DNA of 64,000 nucleotides from Derxia lacustris. Its GTDB lineage: Bacteria; Pseudomonadota; Gammaproteobacteria; Burkholderiales; Burkholderiaceae_E. A program made the translations under genes and the position numbers. The stretch covers positions 124,001 to 188,000 of the forward strand of contig NZ_MUHU01000026.1 in the NCBI RefSeq assembly GCF_002105195.1, in the 5' to 3' direction. Under the pieces are notes generated by a model. That model ran no database searches and was not told the DNA's origin. It worked only from the letters and a program-made list of their open reading frames with translations. Positions 28,696 through 38,246 of this stretch are shown piece after piece. How positions within the stretch are numbered: position 1 is the first letter of the stretch; every line of letters begins with the position of its first letter.

Positions 28696-29475
28696 GTGAC
28701 GCGCCGCCCGCCGGCCGTCCGTCGCCAGACCGGGCCGCTCGGCCGCCGTCGCGCGGACCTCGGCCCGCCAGTCAGCGCGCGGCGCGAGATCGCCGAGCTA
28801 CCGGCGCCGCGCCGTGCGCCGGTCTGGCTGTTCGACCTCGACAACACCCTGCACGACACCTCGACCGCGATCTTTCCCGAGATCAGCCGGCTGATGACGG
28901 CCTACATCGTGCGGCGCCTGGGCTACTCGCCCGCCGATGCCGACCGGCTGCGCCGCGAGCTGTGGCAGCGCTACGGCGCCACGCTGCTCGGGCTGGTGCG
29001 GGAGCACGGCGTCGATGCCGCCGAGTTCCTGCGCGAGGCCCATGCCTTCGACGATCTGGCGGCCCTGATCGTGCCGCAGCGCGGACTGGCGGCGGCGCTG
29101 CGCCGGCTGCCCGGCCGCAAGATCCTGTTCACCAACGGCCCGCGCGCCTATGCCGAGGCGCTGCTGTTCCATCTGGGCATCGACCGGCATTTCCAGCGCT
29201 GCGTCGCGGTCGAGCAGATGACGCTGCACGGCCAGCTGCGGCCCAAGCCGTCGCGGCCGATGCTGCGCGCGCTGCTGGCGCGCGAGCGGGTCGATCCGCG
29301 CCGCTGCGTGCTGGTGGAGGACAGCCTGCCCAATCTCGTCGCGGCGCGCGCGCTCGGCATGAGCACAGTTTTGATGACCGCGCATCTGCCGAAACACATG
29401 CATCGACGTGCGACGTGGGCGAGGGAAAAAATCACGTCAATCGGCATCTTGCAACGTAAAATTTCACGCTTCTAG
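28696..29475 (+). CDS. Pyrimidine 5'-nucleotidase, HAD superfamily
   Basis: The HAD phosphatase of about 259 residues has the four family motifs: I WLFDLDNTLHD (aspartate nucleophile), II ILFTNGPRAYAEALL, III lysine in LRPKPSRPML, and IV VLVEDSLPNLVAA. The combination fits the pyrimidine 5'-nucleotidase (SDT1/YjjG-like) group, which hydrolyses nucleoside monophosphates. A GTG start at 28696 is used because it lies right after argB; no ATG occurs before motif I, so the exact N terminus is uncertain. argB / this gene / slmA is a conserved order in Burkholderiales. Confidence 0.88.
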   Translation: MTRRPPAVRRQTGPLGRRRADLGPPVSARREIAELPAPRRAPVWLFDLDNTLHDTSTAIFPEISRLMTAYIVRRLGYSPADADRLRRELWQRYGATLLGLVREHGVDAAEFLREAHAFDDLAALIVPQRGLAAALRRLPGRKILFTNGPRAYAEALLFHLGIDRHFQRCVAVEQMTLHGQLRPKPSRPMLRALLARERVDPRRCVLVEDSLPNLVAARALGMSTVLMTAHLPKHMHRRATWAREKITSIGILQRKISRF

Positions 29476-29568
29476 GTGTCCAAACGGTCGGCATGCGGTC
29501 GCTTTCACAGGATGGGCGGAAGGCCGTTTCTATGTCGCCGTGAATGGTGCCGGCGAGTGACCGCTGTC

Positions 29569-29574
29569 TAGAAT
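29569..29574 (+). promoter_or_regulatory. Possible -10 element for slmA
   Basis: TAGAAT lies 63 bases ahead of the slmA start. An AT-rich segment with a TGAC-ATTTTT-GTCA dyad follows near 29597-29610 and could be an operator or a second promoter. Confidence 0.35.
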
Positions 29575-29637
29575 CGTCGCGTTTGATATTTCCTGTGACA
29601 TTTTTGTCAAAACGCATTTCAGCGCCGACCTCGAAAG

Positions 29638-30279
29638 ATGACTCTCACCACACTCGCGAACGACCACATCACCGACGACGCCGGTACCGCCCGCAAGCGG
29701 GCCTACAGCAAGCCTGGCGAACGTCGCGTGCAGATCCTGCAAGCGCTCGGCGAGATGCTGGAGCACCCGAAAGGCGAGCGCATCACCACCGCGGCGCTCG
29801 CGGCCAGACTCGAAGTTTCCGAAGCGGCGCTCTACCGCCACTTCGCGAGCAAGGCCCAGATGTTCGAGTCGCTCATCGAATTCATCGAAGGCACGCTGCT
29901 CGGCATCACCGAGCAATGCGCGGCCGACCATGACGATGGCATTGAGCAGACGCGCGCCCTGGTGCTCGCGCTGCTGGGCTTTGCCGAACAGAACCGCGGC
30001 ATGACGCGGGTGCTGGTCGGCGATGCGCTGGTGGGCGAGAACGACCGCCTGCAAGTGCGCATGAACGAGCTGTTCGACCGGCTCGAAGCGGCGATTGCGC
30101 GCGGCCTGCGTGCCGCGCTGTTCCAGGGCCGTCTGCCCGACGGCTTCGACGTGGATGCGCGCGCCAACCTCGTGCTCAGCTACGTGGGCGGCAAGTGGCA
30201 CCGCTATGCCAAGAGCGGCTGGCTGCGGGCACCGGGCGAAGGCGCCGAGGGTCAGATCGCGACCCTGCTGCTGGTCTGA
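29638..30279 (+). CDS. slmA: Nucleoid occlusion factor SlmA (TetR family)
   Basis: The 213-residue TetR-type DNA-binding protein resembles E. coli SlmA along its length: the N-terminal helix-turn-helix RITTAALAARLEVSEAALYRHF with SKAQMFESLIEFIE, then LLLGFAEQNRGMTRVLVGDAL. SlmA binds sites across the nucleoid and blocks FtsZ assembly over DNA. The position after argB and the nucleotidase gene matches other Burkholderiales. It converges with dsbB. Confidence 0.92.
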   Translation: MTLTTLANDHITDDAGTARKRAYSKPGERRVQILQALGEMLEHPKGERITTAALAARLEVSEAALYRHFASKAQMFESLIEFIEGTLLGITEQCAADHDDGIEQTRALVLALLGFAEQNRGMTRVLVGDALVGENDRLQVRMNELFDRLEAAIARGLRAALFQGRLPDGFDVDARANLVLSYVGGKWHRYAKSGWLRAPGEGAEGQIATLLLV

Positions 30280-30291
30280 TCGGCAGGCGCG

Positions 30292-30810
30292 TCAGGCGCC
30301 TTCGAACAGCCCCGGGCTGCGGCCCGGGCGCGCCAGGGCCAGCAGGCCCAGCGCCAGCATCGTGGCCAGCAGCATCATCGACAGCTGCGGGATGTTGAAG
30401 CCGAACAGCGTCCATTCCACGGTCAGGCAGTCGCCATGGCCGGCAAAGATGCGCGGCAGCAGTTGTTCGAGCGAGAAGTTCTGCAGCATCCAGCTGAACG
30501 GGCGACCGCAGCTGGCGCTTTCGGGCGGATGGGCGATGAGCCAGGTGTGCCAGCTGGCCACGCCAAGGCCTGCCGCCGAGGCGAGCGCCGACAGCGCCGC
30601 CAGCAGCCGGATCAGCCAGGGCCGGGTGCCGACCAGCGCACCCACCAGCGCGATGGCGCCGGCAATCACATAGGCCAGCCGTTGCACGATGCACAGCGGG
30701 CAGGGCTCCACGCCCAGCTCATGCTGGACATAAAGCGCTGAAGCCATGGCGCCGACCGAAATCAGGCAGACGAGAGCGAGCGCGCGACGCGCATTGAGCA
30801 GCTTGGGCAT
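30292..30810 (-). CDS. dsbB: Disulfide bond formation protein DsbB
   Basis: The inner-membrane protein of about 172 residues with four predicted helices reoxidises DsbA and passes electrons to quinone. The first cysteine pair is in EPCPLCIVQR (CxxC) and the second pair comprises the cysteines of SASCGRPF and GHGDCLTVEW in the second periplasmic loop. ATG 30810 is preferred; a TTG nine bases upstream would add three residues. Neither has a strong ribosome binding site, and the gene begins ten bases after the moeB stop, suggesting coupled translation. Confidence 0.93.
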   Translation of the reverse strand: MPKLLNARRALALVCLISVGAMASALYVQHELGVEPCPLCIVQRLAYVIAGAIALVGALVGTRPWLIRLLAALSALASAAGLGVASWHTWLIAHPPESASCGRPFSWMLQNFSLEQLLPRIFAGHGDCLTVEWTLFGFNIPQLSMMLLATMLALGLLALARPGRSPGLFEGA

Positions 30811-30819
30811 GCGAAGCAA

Positions 30820-31575
30820 TCAGTGATGGCGCTGGCCGCAGACCGGGCAATCGGCGTCGCGCGGCAGCTTGATCGAAGTCCATTCCATGCTGCGGGCGTC
30901 GAGCAGCAGCAGCCGGCCGGCCAGGCTGCGACCGATGCCGGCCACCAGCTTGAGCGCCTCGGCCGCCTGCATCGCACCGACGATGCCGACCAGCGGCGCG
31001 AACACGCCCATGGTGGCGCAGCGGATTTCCTCGGCGTCGTCGGCCTCGGGGAACAGGCAGTGGTAGCAGGGCGAGGCCGCATCGCGCGGGTCGAACACGC
31101 TGACCTGCGCCTCGAAGCGGATTGCCGCGCCCGACACCAGCGGCACGCCGGCCGCCACGCAGGCGCGGTTGACGGCATGGCGGGTGGCGAAATTGTCGGA
31201 GCAGTCGAGCACGACCGTGGCGCGGCCCACCTCGCGGGCCAGCGCATCGCCGGCCAGCCGTTCGGCGATCGCCACCACTTCGATTTGCGGATTGAGCGCC
31301 GCCAGCGTCTCGCGTGCCGATGCGGCCTTGGGCCAGCCGACGCGCGCCGTGCTGTGCGCGATCTGGCGCTGGAGATTGGTGAGATCGACCGTGTCGCCAT
31401 CGGCGATCACGATCCGGCCGAGGCCGGCGGTGGCCAGATACATGGCCGCCGGCGAACCCAGGCCGCCCGCGCCGATGACCAGCGCGGTCGCATCGAGCAG
31501 CCGTTGCTGGCCCTCGATGCCGATCTCGTCGAGCAGGATGTGGCGGCTGTAGCGCAGCAGCTGATCGTCGTTCAC
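30820..31575 (-). CDS. moeB: MoeB/ThiF-type adenylyltransferase (HesA family)
   Basis: The E1-like enzyme of about 251 residues adenylates the C terminus of a small sulfur carrier such as MoaD or ThiS. Features: ATP-binding GAGGLGSPAAMYLA, the R-rich NLQRQI segment, the catalytic-cysteine region IRCATMGVFAPLVG, and zinc CxxC pairs in CYHCLFP and CPVCGQ. GTG 31575 is chosen because it starts NDDQLLRYSRHILLDE, the usual MoeB N terminus, and has GGAG ahead; an upstream start would add 13 residues. Whether it serves molybdopterin or thiamine synthesis cannot be fixed from sequence alone. Confidence 0.9.
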   Translation of the reverse strand: MNDDQLLRYSRHILLDEIGIEGQQRLLDATALVIGAGGLGSPAAMYLATAGLGRIVIADGDTVDLTNLQRQIAHSTARVGWPKAASARETLAALNPQIEVVAIAERLAGDALAREVGRATVVLDCSDNFATRHAVNRACVAAGVPLVSGAAIRFEAQVSVFDPRDAASPCYHCLFPEADDAEEIRCATMGVFAPLVGIVGAMQAAEALKLVAGIGRSLAGRLLLLDARSMEWTSIKLPRDADCPVCGQRHH

Positions 31576-31615
31576 GGCGCGCTCCGGAATGCGAAGCGCG
31601 CCGCGCGGCGACAAC

Positions 31616-33070
31616 TCATTGCTTGGTCGGCGCAGCGGCGCCCTTGTCGCCGCTCACGGCGGCGGTCTCGACGCGCGGCTTGGCGGTTTCGACCGGCTTG
31701 CCCTTGAGCTGGTTGAGGCCCTGCTGCAACTGCCAGTCGTCGGCGCTGCCGTACTCGACCGGCTTGCGGTTCTTGAGGATTTCCTCGATGCGCTTGGCAT
31801 CGGCGGCGCGCTGCTCCGGCGTCTTCTTTTCGGCCGCCGCCTCGCCGCCCTCGGGATTGGCCAGGTGATGGTCGAGGTCGGCCTCGCGGGTGCCGAATTC
31901 GGCCAGCGGATCGCCGTCCTTGTATTCGTCGACCAGCAGGTCGGGCGTGATGCCCTTGGCCTGGATGCTGCGGCCGGCCGGCGTGAAATAGCGCGCCGTG
32001 GTCAGCCGGATGGCGGTCGTGGCCGACAGCGGCAGGATGGTCTGCACCGAGCCCTTGCCGAACGACTGCGTGCCGATGACGGTCGCGCGCTTGTGATCCT
32101 GCAAGGCGCCCGCGACGATCTCCGACGCCGACGCCGAGCCGCGATTGACCAGGATGACCATCGGCAGCCGCTTGGCATCGACCGACAGCTTGGCCACGTA
32201 ATCCTCGGTGCCGCGACCGCGCAGATAGTCCTCGGGATTGGCGAAGAACTTGCGCTTGGCATCGTCGGTGCGGCCGTCGGTCGACACCACCAGATCGCCC
32301 TTGGGCAGGAAGGCCGCCGACACGCCGATGGCCGCATTCAGCAGGCCGCCCGGGTCGTTGCGCAGGTCGAGCACGATGCCCTTGAGCGGGCCTTGCGCCG
32401 CCAGCTTGTTGAACTGCGTCACCAGGTTTTCGGCCGTGGCTTCCTGGAACTGGGTGATGCGCAGATAGGCATAGCCCGGCTCGACGATCTTGGACTTGAC
32501 CGAGGCCACCTTGATGACCGCCCGCTCAAGCGTGATGACGATCGGCTTGCTCTCGCCCTTGCGCGCGAAGGTGACCGTGACGCTGGTCTTGGGCTTGCCG
32601 CGCAGCAGCTTGACCACGTCGGTCGTGCTCATGCCCTTGGTTGGCTTGTCGTCGACCTGCACGATCAGATCGCCGGCATGCACGCCGGCACGCGCGGCCG
32701 GCGTGTCCTCGATCGGCGAGATCACCTTGGGGAAGCCGTCCTCGCTGCCGATCTCCATGCCCAGCCCGCCGAACTCGCCCTGCGTCTGCGTGGTGAGTTC
32801 CTTGAACGCATCGGCATCGAGGTACTGCGAATGCGGATCGAGGCTGGTCAGCATCCCCGAGATCGCCTCGGTGACGAGCTTCTTGTCCTCCACCGGCTCG
32901 ACATAGTTGCTCTTGATCGCGCCGAACACGTCGGTGAACTGGCGGATTTCCTCGTAGGGCAGGGCGGGGCGGGGTTCGCGCTGCGCGACCGCCGTCAGTT
33001 GCAGGCTGACCAGCACGCCCGCCACCACACCCGCCGAAACCAGACCCAGGCTCTTCAACTTGCTGCCCAT
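31616..33070 (-). CDS. ctpA: C-terminal processing peptidase, S41 family
   Basis: The 484-residue serine protease is exported by an N-terminal membrane or signal segment (about 8-29). It has a PDZ domain at about residues 95-180 (GLGMEIGSEDGFPKVISP, AGVHAGDLIVQVDD) and then the S41 catalytic domain with GSASASE (311-317, nucleophile serine) and the lysine of SFGKGSVQT (K339), which forms the Ser-Lys dyad. CtpA-type proteases trim periplasmic proteins and peptidoglycan hydrolases. The C-terminal ~100 residues are charged and repetitive. It lies downstream of the EnvC-like gene, with a terminator between them. Confidence 0.94.
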   Translation of the reverse strand: MGSKLKSLGLVSAGVVAGVLVSLQLTAVAQREPRPALPYEEIRQFTDVFGAIKSNYVEPVEDKKLVTEAISGMLTSLDPHSQYLDADAFKELTTQTQGEFGGLGMEIGSEDGFPKVISPIEDTPAARAGVHAGDLIVQVDDKPTKGMSTTDVVKLLRGKPKTSVTVTFARKGESKPIVITLERAVIKVASVKSKIVEPGYAYLRITQFQEATAENLVTQFNKLAAQGPLKGIVLDLRNDPGGLLNAAIGVSAAFLPKGDLVVSTDGRTDDAKRKFFANPEDYLRGRGTEDYVAKLSVDAKRLPMVILVNRGSASASEIVAGALQDHKRATVIGTQSFGKGSVQTILPLSATTAIRLTTARYFTPAGRSIQAKGITPDLLVDEYKDGDPLAEFGTREADLDHHLANPEGGEAAAEKKTPEQRAADAKRIEEILKNRKPVEYGSADDWQLQQGLNQLKGKPVETAKPRVETAAVSGDKGAAAPTKQ

Positions 33071-33117
33071 CGTTCATCCACCTATTGCGAGACGGCTGTT
33101 GCCGGAGAAATCGCTGC

Positions 33118-33150
33118 AAAAAAACAGCCCGGCGCGAGATGCCGGGCTTT
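33118..33150 (-). terminator. Intrinsic terminator after the envC-like gene
   Basis: On the minus strand an 8-bp perfect stem, AGCCCGGC with GCCGGGCT and a 7-base loop, is followed by G and seven T (33124-33118). It lies 12 bases after the envC-like stop and before ctpA, so it should uncouple ctpA from the upstream genes at least partly. Confidence 0.8.
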
Positions 33151-33161
33151 GCATCATGCAG

Positions 33162-34796
33162 TCAGCGCAGCCACCCGGAAGGGTCAATAGCCGCGCCTGC
33201 ATGCCTGAGTTCAAAGTATAGGCCGGGGCGTTCGGCGCCCCCGGTCGCGCCCACGCTGGCAATTGTGTCGCCGGCGTTAACGCTCTGACCTGCAGTTTTG
33301 TAGATCGATTCATTGCCGGCGTAGATCGACAGGTATTGCCCGCCGTGGTCGACGATGACGATGTTGCCGAAGCCGCGCAGCCAGTCGGCGAACACGACCC
33401 GACCGCGTGCCACCGCATGCACTTCGGCGCCGGTGGGGGCGGCGATGAACAGGCCCTTCCAGGTCGACTGGCCGTTGTCGCGCGGACGGCCGAAGCGGCC
33501 GGTGATTTCGCCGGCGGCGGGCTGGGCGAGCCGGCCGCGCAATGCCTCGAAGGCCGAGCCGTCGGGCAGCATCGCGATGCTCGGCGCGGGCGGCGGCGGT
33601 GGCGGCGCAGCGGGTTCGGCGGCACGCGCGACGGCGCCGGCCGGCGGCGCGACGTTCTCCGGCGTGCCGGCCGATGGCGCGCCGGCGCTGCCCGCCGGCG
33701 TGGATGCGCCGCCCACCGGCGCCGACGGGCCTGCGCCCGCACTCGCCGTGGCGCGATTGCCGGTGCCCGGCGCCGGCTGCACCGTGCCCGACCGTGCGCG
33801 CGCCGCATCGGCCTCGGCCCGCTTGCGCGCCGCTTCGCGCTCGGCCAGCTCGCGTCGCGCGGCTTCCTTGGCGGCATCGCGTGCGGCCTGCTCGGCGCGG
33901 CGCTTTTCGGCGGCGATGCGCTCGCGCTCGCGGCGTTCGTCGTCGGCAATGATCTTGCCGAGCTTGTCGATGAGACCGTTGAGCCGCTCGGCATCGCGCT
34001 CCAGCGCGCCGACCTGCCGGCGCTGCTCGTCGAGCCGCGCCGACACCTGGGCCAGCGTGGCGCTGCGCGCGAGCTTTTCGCGTTCGAGCGTGGCGCGGCC
34101 GGTTTCCTGCTCGGCCCGGATCGCCGCCAGCTCGTCGATGCGCTGGCGCTGGCTGGCGGCCAGCTCGGCCTGCTGGCGCTCGGCCGCTTCGAGTTCGTCG
34201 ATGGCCTTGCGCTGGGCCCGGCCCACATAGCCGAGCAGCGCCAGGCTGCGGCCGCTGTCGTTCGGGTTCTGGCCCGACAGCAGCAGCTGCCAGGGACTGA
34301 TGCGGCCGGTCGTGTATTCGGCCCGGGCGAGCCGCGCAAGCCGTTCGCGCTGATCGGCGATCTCGCGCTCGACGCGGGCCTGCTCGGCATTCGCCGCAGC
34401 CAGCGCCGCTTCGGTTTCGCGCTGGCGCGTGTCCAGGTCGTGCAGCTGGCGGTTGGCTTCGGAGATGGCCGCTTCCGACGCGCGCAGCGCATCGCGCGCC
34501 TCGCTGCGGTCGGATTCGGCCTTGTTCAGATCGCGCTTGAGCGACTGGATGCGGTCGCGCAGCTCGCCGGCTTCGCTCTGCGCGGCGCGGCGCTGCTCGG
34601 CGGTGGCGCCGACCGGTGCCGGCGCGGGAATGGCGACTGCGGGTGCCGGCGTCGGCGCGGCGCCGGCCGGCATGGCGGTCAGCAGCGCCGCCGCCAGCAA
34701 GACCGCCGCGCCCGGCCGCAGCGCGACGGCGCCGGCCCGGGCGGCACGGCTTGCGGCCGGCATCGACCGCCGGCCTCGATGCGCGATGGGGTTCAA
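33162..34796 (-). CDS. envC: EnvC-like murein hydrolase activator (M23/LytM domain)
   Basis: The 544-residue periplasmic protein has a signal peptide ([17 protein letters not shown]), two long coiled-coil blocks (about 65-330, rich in E, R, A and Q), an Ala/Pro-rich linker and a C-terminal LytM domain (about 420-544). The LytM part has [37 protein letters not shown] and [14 protein letters not shown]. The zinc ligands of active M23 peptidases (HxxxD and HxH) are not preserved, as in EnvC, which activates amidases at the division septum instead of cutting itself. Its start overlaps the end of gpmA by four bases. Confidence 0.88.
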   Translation of the reverse strand: MNPIAHRGRRSMPAASRAARAGAVALRPGAAVLLAAALLTAMPAGAAPTPAPAVAIPAPAPVGATAEQRRAAQSEAGELRDRIQSLKRDLNKAESDRSEARDALRASEAAISEANRQLHDLDTRQRETEAALAAANAEQARVEREIADQRERLARLARAEYTTGRISPWQLLLSGQNPNDSGRSLALLGYVGRAQRKAIDELEAAERQQAELAASQRQRIDELAAIRAEQETGRATLEREKLARSATLAQVSARLDEQRRQVGALERDAERLNGLIDKLGKIIADDERRERERIAAEKRRAEQAARDAAKEAARRELAEREAARKRAEADAARARSGTVQPAPGTGNRATASAGAGPSAPVGGASTPAGSAGAPSAGTPENVAPPAGAVARAAEPAAPPPPPPAPSIAMLPDGSAFEALRGRLAQPAAGEITGRFGRPRDNGQSTWKGLFIAAPTGAEVHAVARGRVVFADWLRGFGNIVIVDHGGQYLSIYAGNESIYKTAGQSVNAGDTIASVGATGGAERPGLYFELRHAGAAIDPSGWLR

Positions 34797-35545
34797 GCCG
34801 CCTTGGCTTTGCCCTGGGCCGCGACGGCATTCATCGCTGCCTCGATCTCGGCCTGATTGCCGAGGTAGTAGTGGCGGATCGGCTTGAGGTCGTCGTCCAG
34901 CTCATAGACCAGCGGGCGCGCGGTCGGGATGTTGAGCGAGACGATGTCGTCGTCGGAGATGCCGTCGAGGTACTTGATGAGCGCGCGCAGCGAGTTGCCG
35001 TGGGCCGCGATGATGACCTTCTTGCCGCTCTTCAGCGTGGGGGCGATGGTCTCGTCCCAGTAGGGCAGCACGCGCGCCACGGTGTCCTTCAGGCACTCGG
35101 TGGCCGGCAGCAGCGCCGGGTCGAGGTCGGCATAGCGGGCGTCGAAGCGCGGATGGCGTTCATCGTCGAGCGCCAGCGGATTGGGCGCGATCGCATAGGC
35201 GCGGCGCCACACCAGCACCTGCTCGTCGCCGTACTTGGCGGCGGTCTCGCTCTTGTTCAGGCCCTGCAGCGCGCCGTAGTGGCGTTCGTTCAGGCGCCAG
35301 TGCTTCTCGACCGGAATCCAGAGCTGGTCGAGTTCGTCGAGCACGGTGTTGAGCGTGCGGATCGCGCGCTTGAGCACCGACGTGAACGCGATGTCGAACG
35401 AATAGCCTTCCTGCTTGAGCAGCTGGCCGGCGGCCTTGGCTTCGCGGGCGCCGTTTTCGGTGATGTCGACATCGGTCCAGCCGGTGAAGCGGTTGTCGAG
35501 GTTCCACTGCGATTCGCCGTGGCGAATGAGAACGAGTTTATGCAT
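34793..35545 (-). CDS. gpmA: 2,3-bisphosphoglycerate-dependent phosphoglycerate mutase
   Basis: The 250-residue glycolytic enzyme interconverts 3- and 2-phosphoglycerate. The catalytic histidine lies in [12 protein letters not shown] near the N terminus; [13 protein letters not shown] and [18 protein letters not shown] carry the other active-site residues. ATG 35545 begins the canonical sequence. It is divergent from the rhodanese-grxC-secB-gpsA genes, the standard Burkholderiales arrangement. Confidence 0.96.
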   Translation of the reverse strand: MHKLVLIRHGESQWNLDNRFTGWTDVDITENGAREAKAAGQLLKQEGYSFDIAFTSVLKRAIRTLNTVLDELDQLWIPVEKHWRLNERHYGALQGLNKSETAAKYGDEQVLVWRRAYAIAPNPLALDDERHPRFDARYADLDPALLPATECLKDTVARVLPYWDETIAPTLKSGKKVIIAAHGNSLRALIKYLDGISDDDIVSLNIPTARPLVYELDDDLKPIRHYYLGNQAEIEAAMNAVAAQGKAKAA

Positions 35546-35683
35546 GGCGGGCTCAGCGTTGCGCTGCAAGGTTTGGAAACCGGGTCCGGCGGCGGCGCCC
35601 TCTGGGCGGTGGTTTGCGGGCTGGCGGCGGCGCTGGATGCGCGCCTGCGAGCTGGGCGCGGCGGGAGGAAAACCCCGGCATTT

Positions 35684-35689
35684 TATAAT
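35684..35689 (+). promoter_or_regulatory. Consensus -10 element for the rhodanese-grxC-secB genes
   Basis: A perfect TATAAT stands out in GC-rich DNA, 70 bases ahead of the rhodanese start. No good -35 is found at 17 bases, so it may need an activator or an extended -10 (TTTTATAAT). Confidence 0.45.
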
Positions 35690-35758
35690 GGCCGACTTTG
35701 GCGTCGCCCTGACGCTTCCCTCATCCGCGCGCATGCCGCGCCGCAAGGTCAGCCCCAA

Positions 35759-36166
35759 GTGAAGTTCCTGCTCGAGTATTGGTACCTCGTCGCCTCCGCC
35801 CTCGTGTCGGGCGCACTGCTGCTTTGGCCCATCCTGCGCAACGGCGGCAAGGGCGGTGTCTCGCATTTCGAGGCCACCCGGCTCATCAACGATCGCGATG
35901 CCTGGCTGGTGGACGTGCGCAGCGCCGAGGAATTCGCGCGCGGCCACATCACCGGCGCCCGCAACATTCCGCTCGACCAGCTCGAAGCGCGCAGCGCCGA
36001 GCTGACCAAGGCCAAGAGCAAGCCGCTGATCGTGGTTTGCCAGAGCGGCCAGCGCGCCCAGCGCGCGCTCGCGCTGCTGACCAAGGCCGGCTTCGGCGAG
36101 GTGGTCGTGCTCGAAGGCGGCGTGACTGCCTGGCAAGCCGCCGGCCTGCCGCTGCGCACGGCCTGA
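35759..36166 (+). CDS. Rhodanese-like sulfurtransferase with membrane anchor
   Basis: The protein of about 135 residues has an N-terminal membrane helix ([20 protein letters not shown]) and a single rhodanese domain. The active-site loop is [12 protein letters not shown], with the persulfide-forming cysteine; [21 protein letters not shown] is the typical family sequence. A GTG start at 35759 is used because it begins the membrane segment directly. It probably handles sulfane sulfur at the inner membrane face. The association with grxC and secB is conserved in related bacteria, although its exact role there is not known. Confidence 0.9.
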   Translation: MKFLLEYWYLVASALVSGALLLWPILRNGGKGGVSHFEATRLINDRDAWLVDVRSAEEFARGHITGARNIPLDQLEARSAELTKAKSKPLIVVCQSGQRAQRALALLTKAGFGEVVVLEGGVTAWQAAGLPLRTA

Positions 36167-36193
36167 CGCGCCCATCACAACAAGGACTCCGCC

Positions 36194-36451
36194 ATGGCCA
36201 AGATCGTCATGTACTTCCGCGACAGCTGCCCCTACTGCCGGCGCGCCGAAAGCGTGCTGGTGAAGAAGGGCGTCACCGGCATCGAAAAGCTCTATCCCGA
36301 CGACGACGACGCGCTCAAGCGCGAAATGGTCGAGCGCACCGGCCGCACGACCGTTCCGCAGATCTTCATCGACGGCAAGCATGTTGGCGGCTGCGACGAT
36401 CTGCTGTCGCTCGACCGGCGCGGCGGGCTCGATCCGCTGCTTGCCGCCTGA
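36194..36451 (+). CDS. grxC: Glutaredoxin 3
   Basis: The 85-residue thioredoxin-fold protein reduces disulfides and mixed disulfides with glutathione. The active site is DSCPYCRRA (CxxC), followed by the [14 protein letters not shown] glutathione-binding segment that defines the glutaredoxin group. AAGGA is present ahead of the ATG. It sits between the rhodanese and secB genes in one apparent operon. Confidence 0.95.
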   Translation: MAKIVMYFRDSCPYCRRAESVLVKKGVTGIEKLYPDDDDALKREMVERTGRTTVPQIFIDGKHVGGCDDLLSLDRRGGLDPLLAA

Positions 36452-36574
36452 GCCGGCCGCGCGCGGGCTTCGCCCCCGATTTCTGCCGGACTGCGCCGAG
36501 CGGCCGCCGTCCGGGTTTCACGCCCGCTCATTTTTCCGCCCTCGCACGGGCGGCAATCCCCACAGGTGCATTTC

Positions 36575-37039
36575 ATGGCTGACCAGCAAGCGCAGGCCCC
36601 CGTTTTCAATCTCCAGCGCGTCTATCTGAAGGACGCCTCGCTCGAACTGCCGAACGCGCCGCAGATCTTCCTTGAGCAGGAAGCGCCGGCCGTCGACATC
36701 CAGGTGGACGTGGCCAACCAGCCGCTCGCCGCCGGCATCTTCGAGGTCGAAGTCACCGCCACCATCACCACCCGCGTGAAGGACAAGGTGCTGTTCCTGG
36801 CCGAAGCCAAGCAGGCCGGCATCTTCCAGATCGAGTCGATCCCCGAAGACCAGCTCGACCCGATCCTCGGCATCCTCTGCGCGTCGATCGTCTACCCCTA
36901 TCTGCGCGCCAACCTGTCCGACCTCATCACCCGCACCGGCCTGCCGCCCGTGCTGCTGCAGGAAATCAACTTCGAAGCCTTCTACCAGCAGCGCCTCGCG
37001 CAGCGTCAGGCCGAAGCCGGCAACGGCACGGTGCAGTAA
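36575..37039 (+). CDS. secB: Protein-export chaperone SecB
   Basis: The 154-residue cytosolic chaperone keeps secretory preproteins unfolded and delivers them to SecA. Hallmarks are [19 protein letters not shown] near the N terminus and [22 protein letters not shown] in the middle. ATG 36575 is preferred to a GTG nine bases upstream, since MADQQ is the usual start. gpsA follows 21 bases later. Confidence 0.96.
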   Translation: MADQQAQAPVFNLQRVYLKDASLELPNAPQIFLEQEAPAVDIQVDVANQPLAAGIFEVEVTATITTRVKDKVLFLAEAKQAGIFQIESIPEDQLDPILGILCASIVYPYLRANLSDLITRTGLPPVLLQEINFEAFYQQRLAQRQAEAGNGTVQ

Positions 37040-37060
37040 GTCGAACGGGCGGCGCGGGTC

Positions 37061-38185
37061 ATGACCGGCATTGGCCACGAGCCCGCGCTGCCCGCCAGCG
37101 GCACGGCGACGGCGCAGGACCGGCCCGCTCCGGGCGCTGCGCCCGGCTGGCCGGCCGATGTGCCGGTCGGCATGCCGGTTGACGCATCGATCGGAGCACC
37201 GGTCGGCGTGCTGGGCGCCGGCAGCTGGGGCACGGCGCTGGCCGCCGCGCTCGCGCGCCAGGGCCGCGATGTGCTCCTGTGGGCACGCGATGCCGAAGCC
37301 GCCGCCGCCATGCAGTCCGCGCGCGAGAACGCGCGCTATCTCCCGGGCACGCGGCTGCCCGACCGTCTTGCCATCACCGCCGATTTCGACCGCGCCGCCA
37401 GTTGCGGCGTCGTGGTCATCGCCACGCCGGCCGCCGCCTTGCGCGCGACGGCGCAACGGCTCGCGCTCCGGCCGCCGGCCGCCGTGGTCTGGCTCTGCAA
37501 GGGCTTTGAAGAAGGCAGCGACCGCCTGCTGCATGAGGTGATGGCCGAAGCGCTGCCCGGCGTGCCGGCCGCCGCGCTCTCCGGCCCGAGCTTCGCGCGC
37601 GAAGTGGCGCGCGGCCTGCCCTGCGCCCTGGTGCTCGCGGCCGACGACATCGCCTTCGCCGACCGGCTCGCCGCCGTCTTCCACGGCGACGCGATGCGCA
37701 TCTACGCCTCCAGCGATCTGGCCGGCGTGGAAGTCTGCGGCGCGATCAAGAACGTGCTGGCGGTCGCCGCCGGCGTGGCCGACGGGCTGGAACTGGGCCT
37801 CAATGCGCGCGCCGCGCTCATCACGCGCGGACTGGCCGAGATGACCCGGCTCGGCCTCGCGCTCGGCGCCCGCGCCGACACCTTCATGGGGCTGGCCGGC
37901 GTCGGCGACCTCATCCTCACCTGCACCGGCGACCTGTCGCGCAACCGTCGCGTGGGCCTCGCCATCGGGCGCGGCGAGGCGCTGGCCGAGGCGGTCGGCG
38001 CGCTCGGTCAGGTGGCCGAGGGCGTGCGCTCGGCGCGCCCGGCGCGCGAACTCGGCCGCCGGCTCGGCGTGGCCCTGCCCATCACCGATGCCGTCTGCCG
38101 CGTGCTGTTCGAAGGCACGACGCCGCGCGACGCGCTGCACGAACTGCTGGCGCGCGACCGCGCCCGCGAAGGCTTCGGCGGCTGA
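37061..38185 (+). CDS. gpsA: Glycerol-3-phosphate dehydrogenase [NAD(P)+]
   Basis: The enzyme reduces dihydroxyacetone phosphate to sn-glycerol-3-phosphate for phospholipid synthesis. The nucleotide-binding motif VGVLGAGSWGTALA starts at about residue 47; ALSGPSFAREVA, CGAIKNVLAVAAG (catalytic lysine) and TFMGLAGVGDLILTC follow in the usual order. With ATG 37061 there are ~46 extra Ala/Pro-rich residues before the Rossmann fold; ATG 37172 would give the normal short N terminus. Neither has a convincing ribosome binding site, so the start is open. Confidence 0.93.
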   Translation: MTGIGHEPALPASGTATAQDRPAPGAAPGWPADVPVGMPVDASIGAPVGVLGAGSWGTALAAALARQGRDVLLWARDAEAAAAMQSARENARYLPGTRLPDRLAITADFDRAASCGVVVIATPAAALRATAQRLALRPPAAVVWLCKGFEEGSDRLLHEVMAEALPGVPAAALSGPSFAREVARGLPCALVLAADDIAFADRLAAVFHGDAMRIYASSDLAGVEVCGAIKNVLAVAAGVADGLELGLNARAALITRGLAEMTRLGLALGARADTFMGLAGVGDLILTCTGDLSRNRRVGLAIGRGEALAEAVGALGQVAEGVRSARPARELGRRLGVALPITDAVCRVLFEGTTPRDALHELLARDRAREGFGG

Positions 38186-38216
38186 ACAGACACGTTTGTA
38201 ACCGGCAGCTTCTGAC

Positions 38217-38230
38217 GCAGCAATTGCTGC
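38217..38230 (+). promoter_or_regulatory. Palindromic operator candidate of the marR-efflux operon
   Basis: A perfect 14-base palindrome GCAGCAATTGCTGC lies 16 bases ahead of the MarR ATG, and a second dyad CTGC-CTGA-GCAG (38227-38238) overlaps its right arm. MarR regulators bind such dyads at their own promoters, so this is the likely autoregulatory site; that is an inference from position. Confidence 0.55.
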
Positions 38231-38246
38231 CTGAGCAGTGATATAC

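Noticed and set aside
33162..34796. Active M23 zinc peptidase
   Set aside because: The HxxxD and HxH zinc ligands are not present in the LytM domain, so it is better read as an EnvC-like amidase activator.
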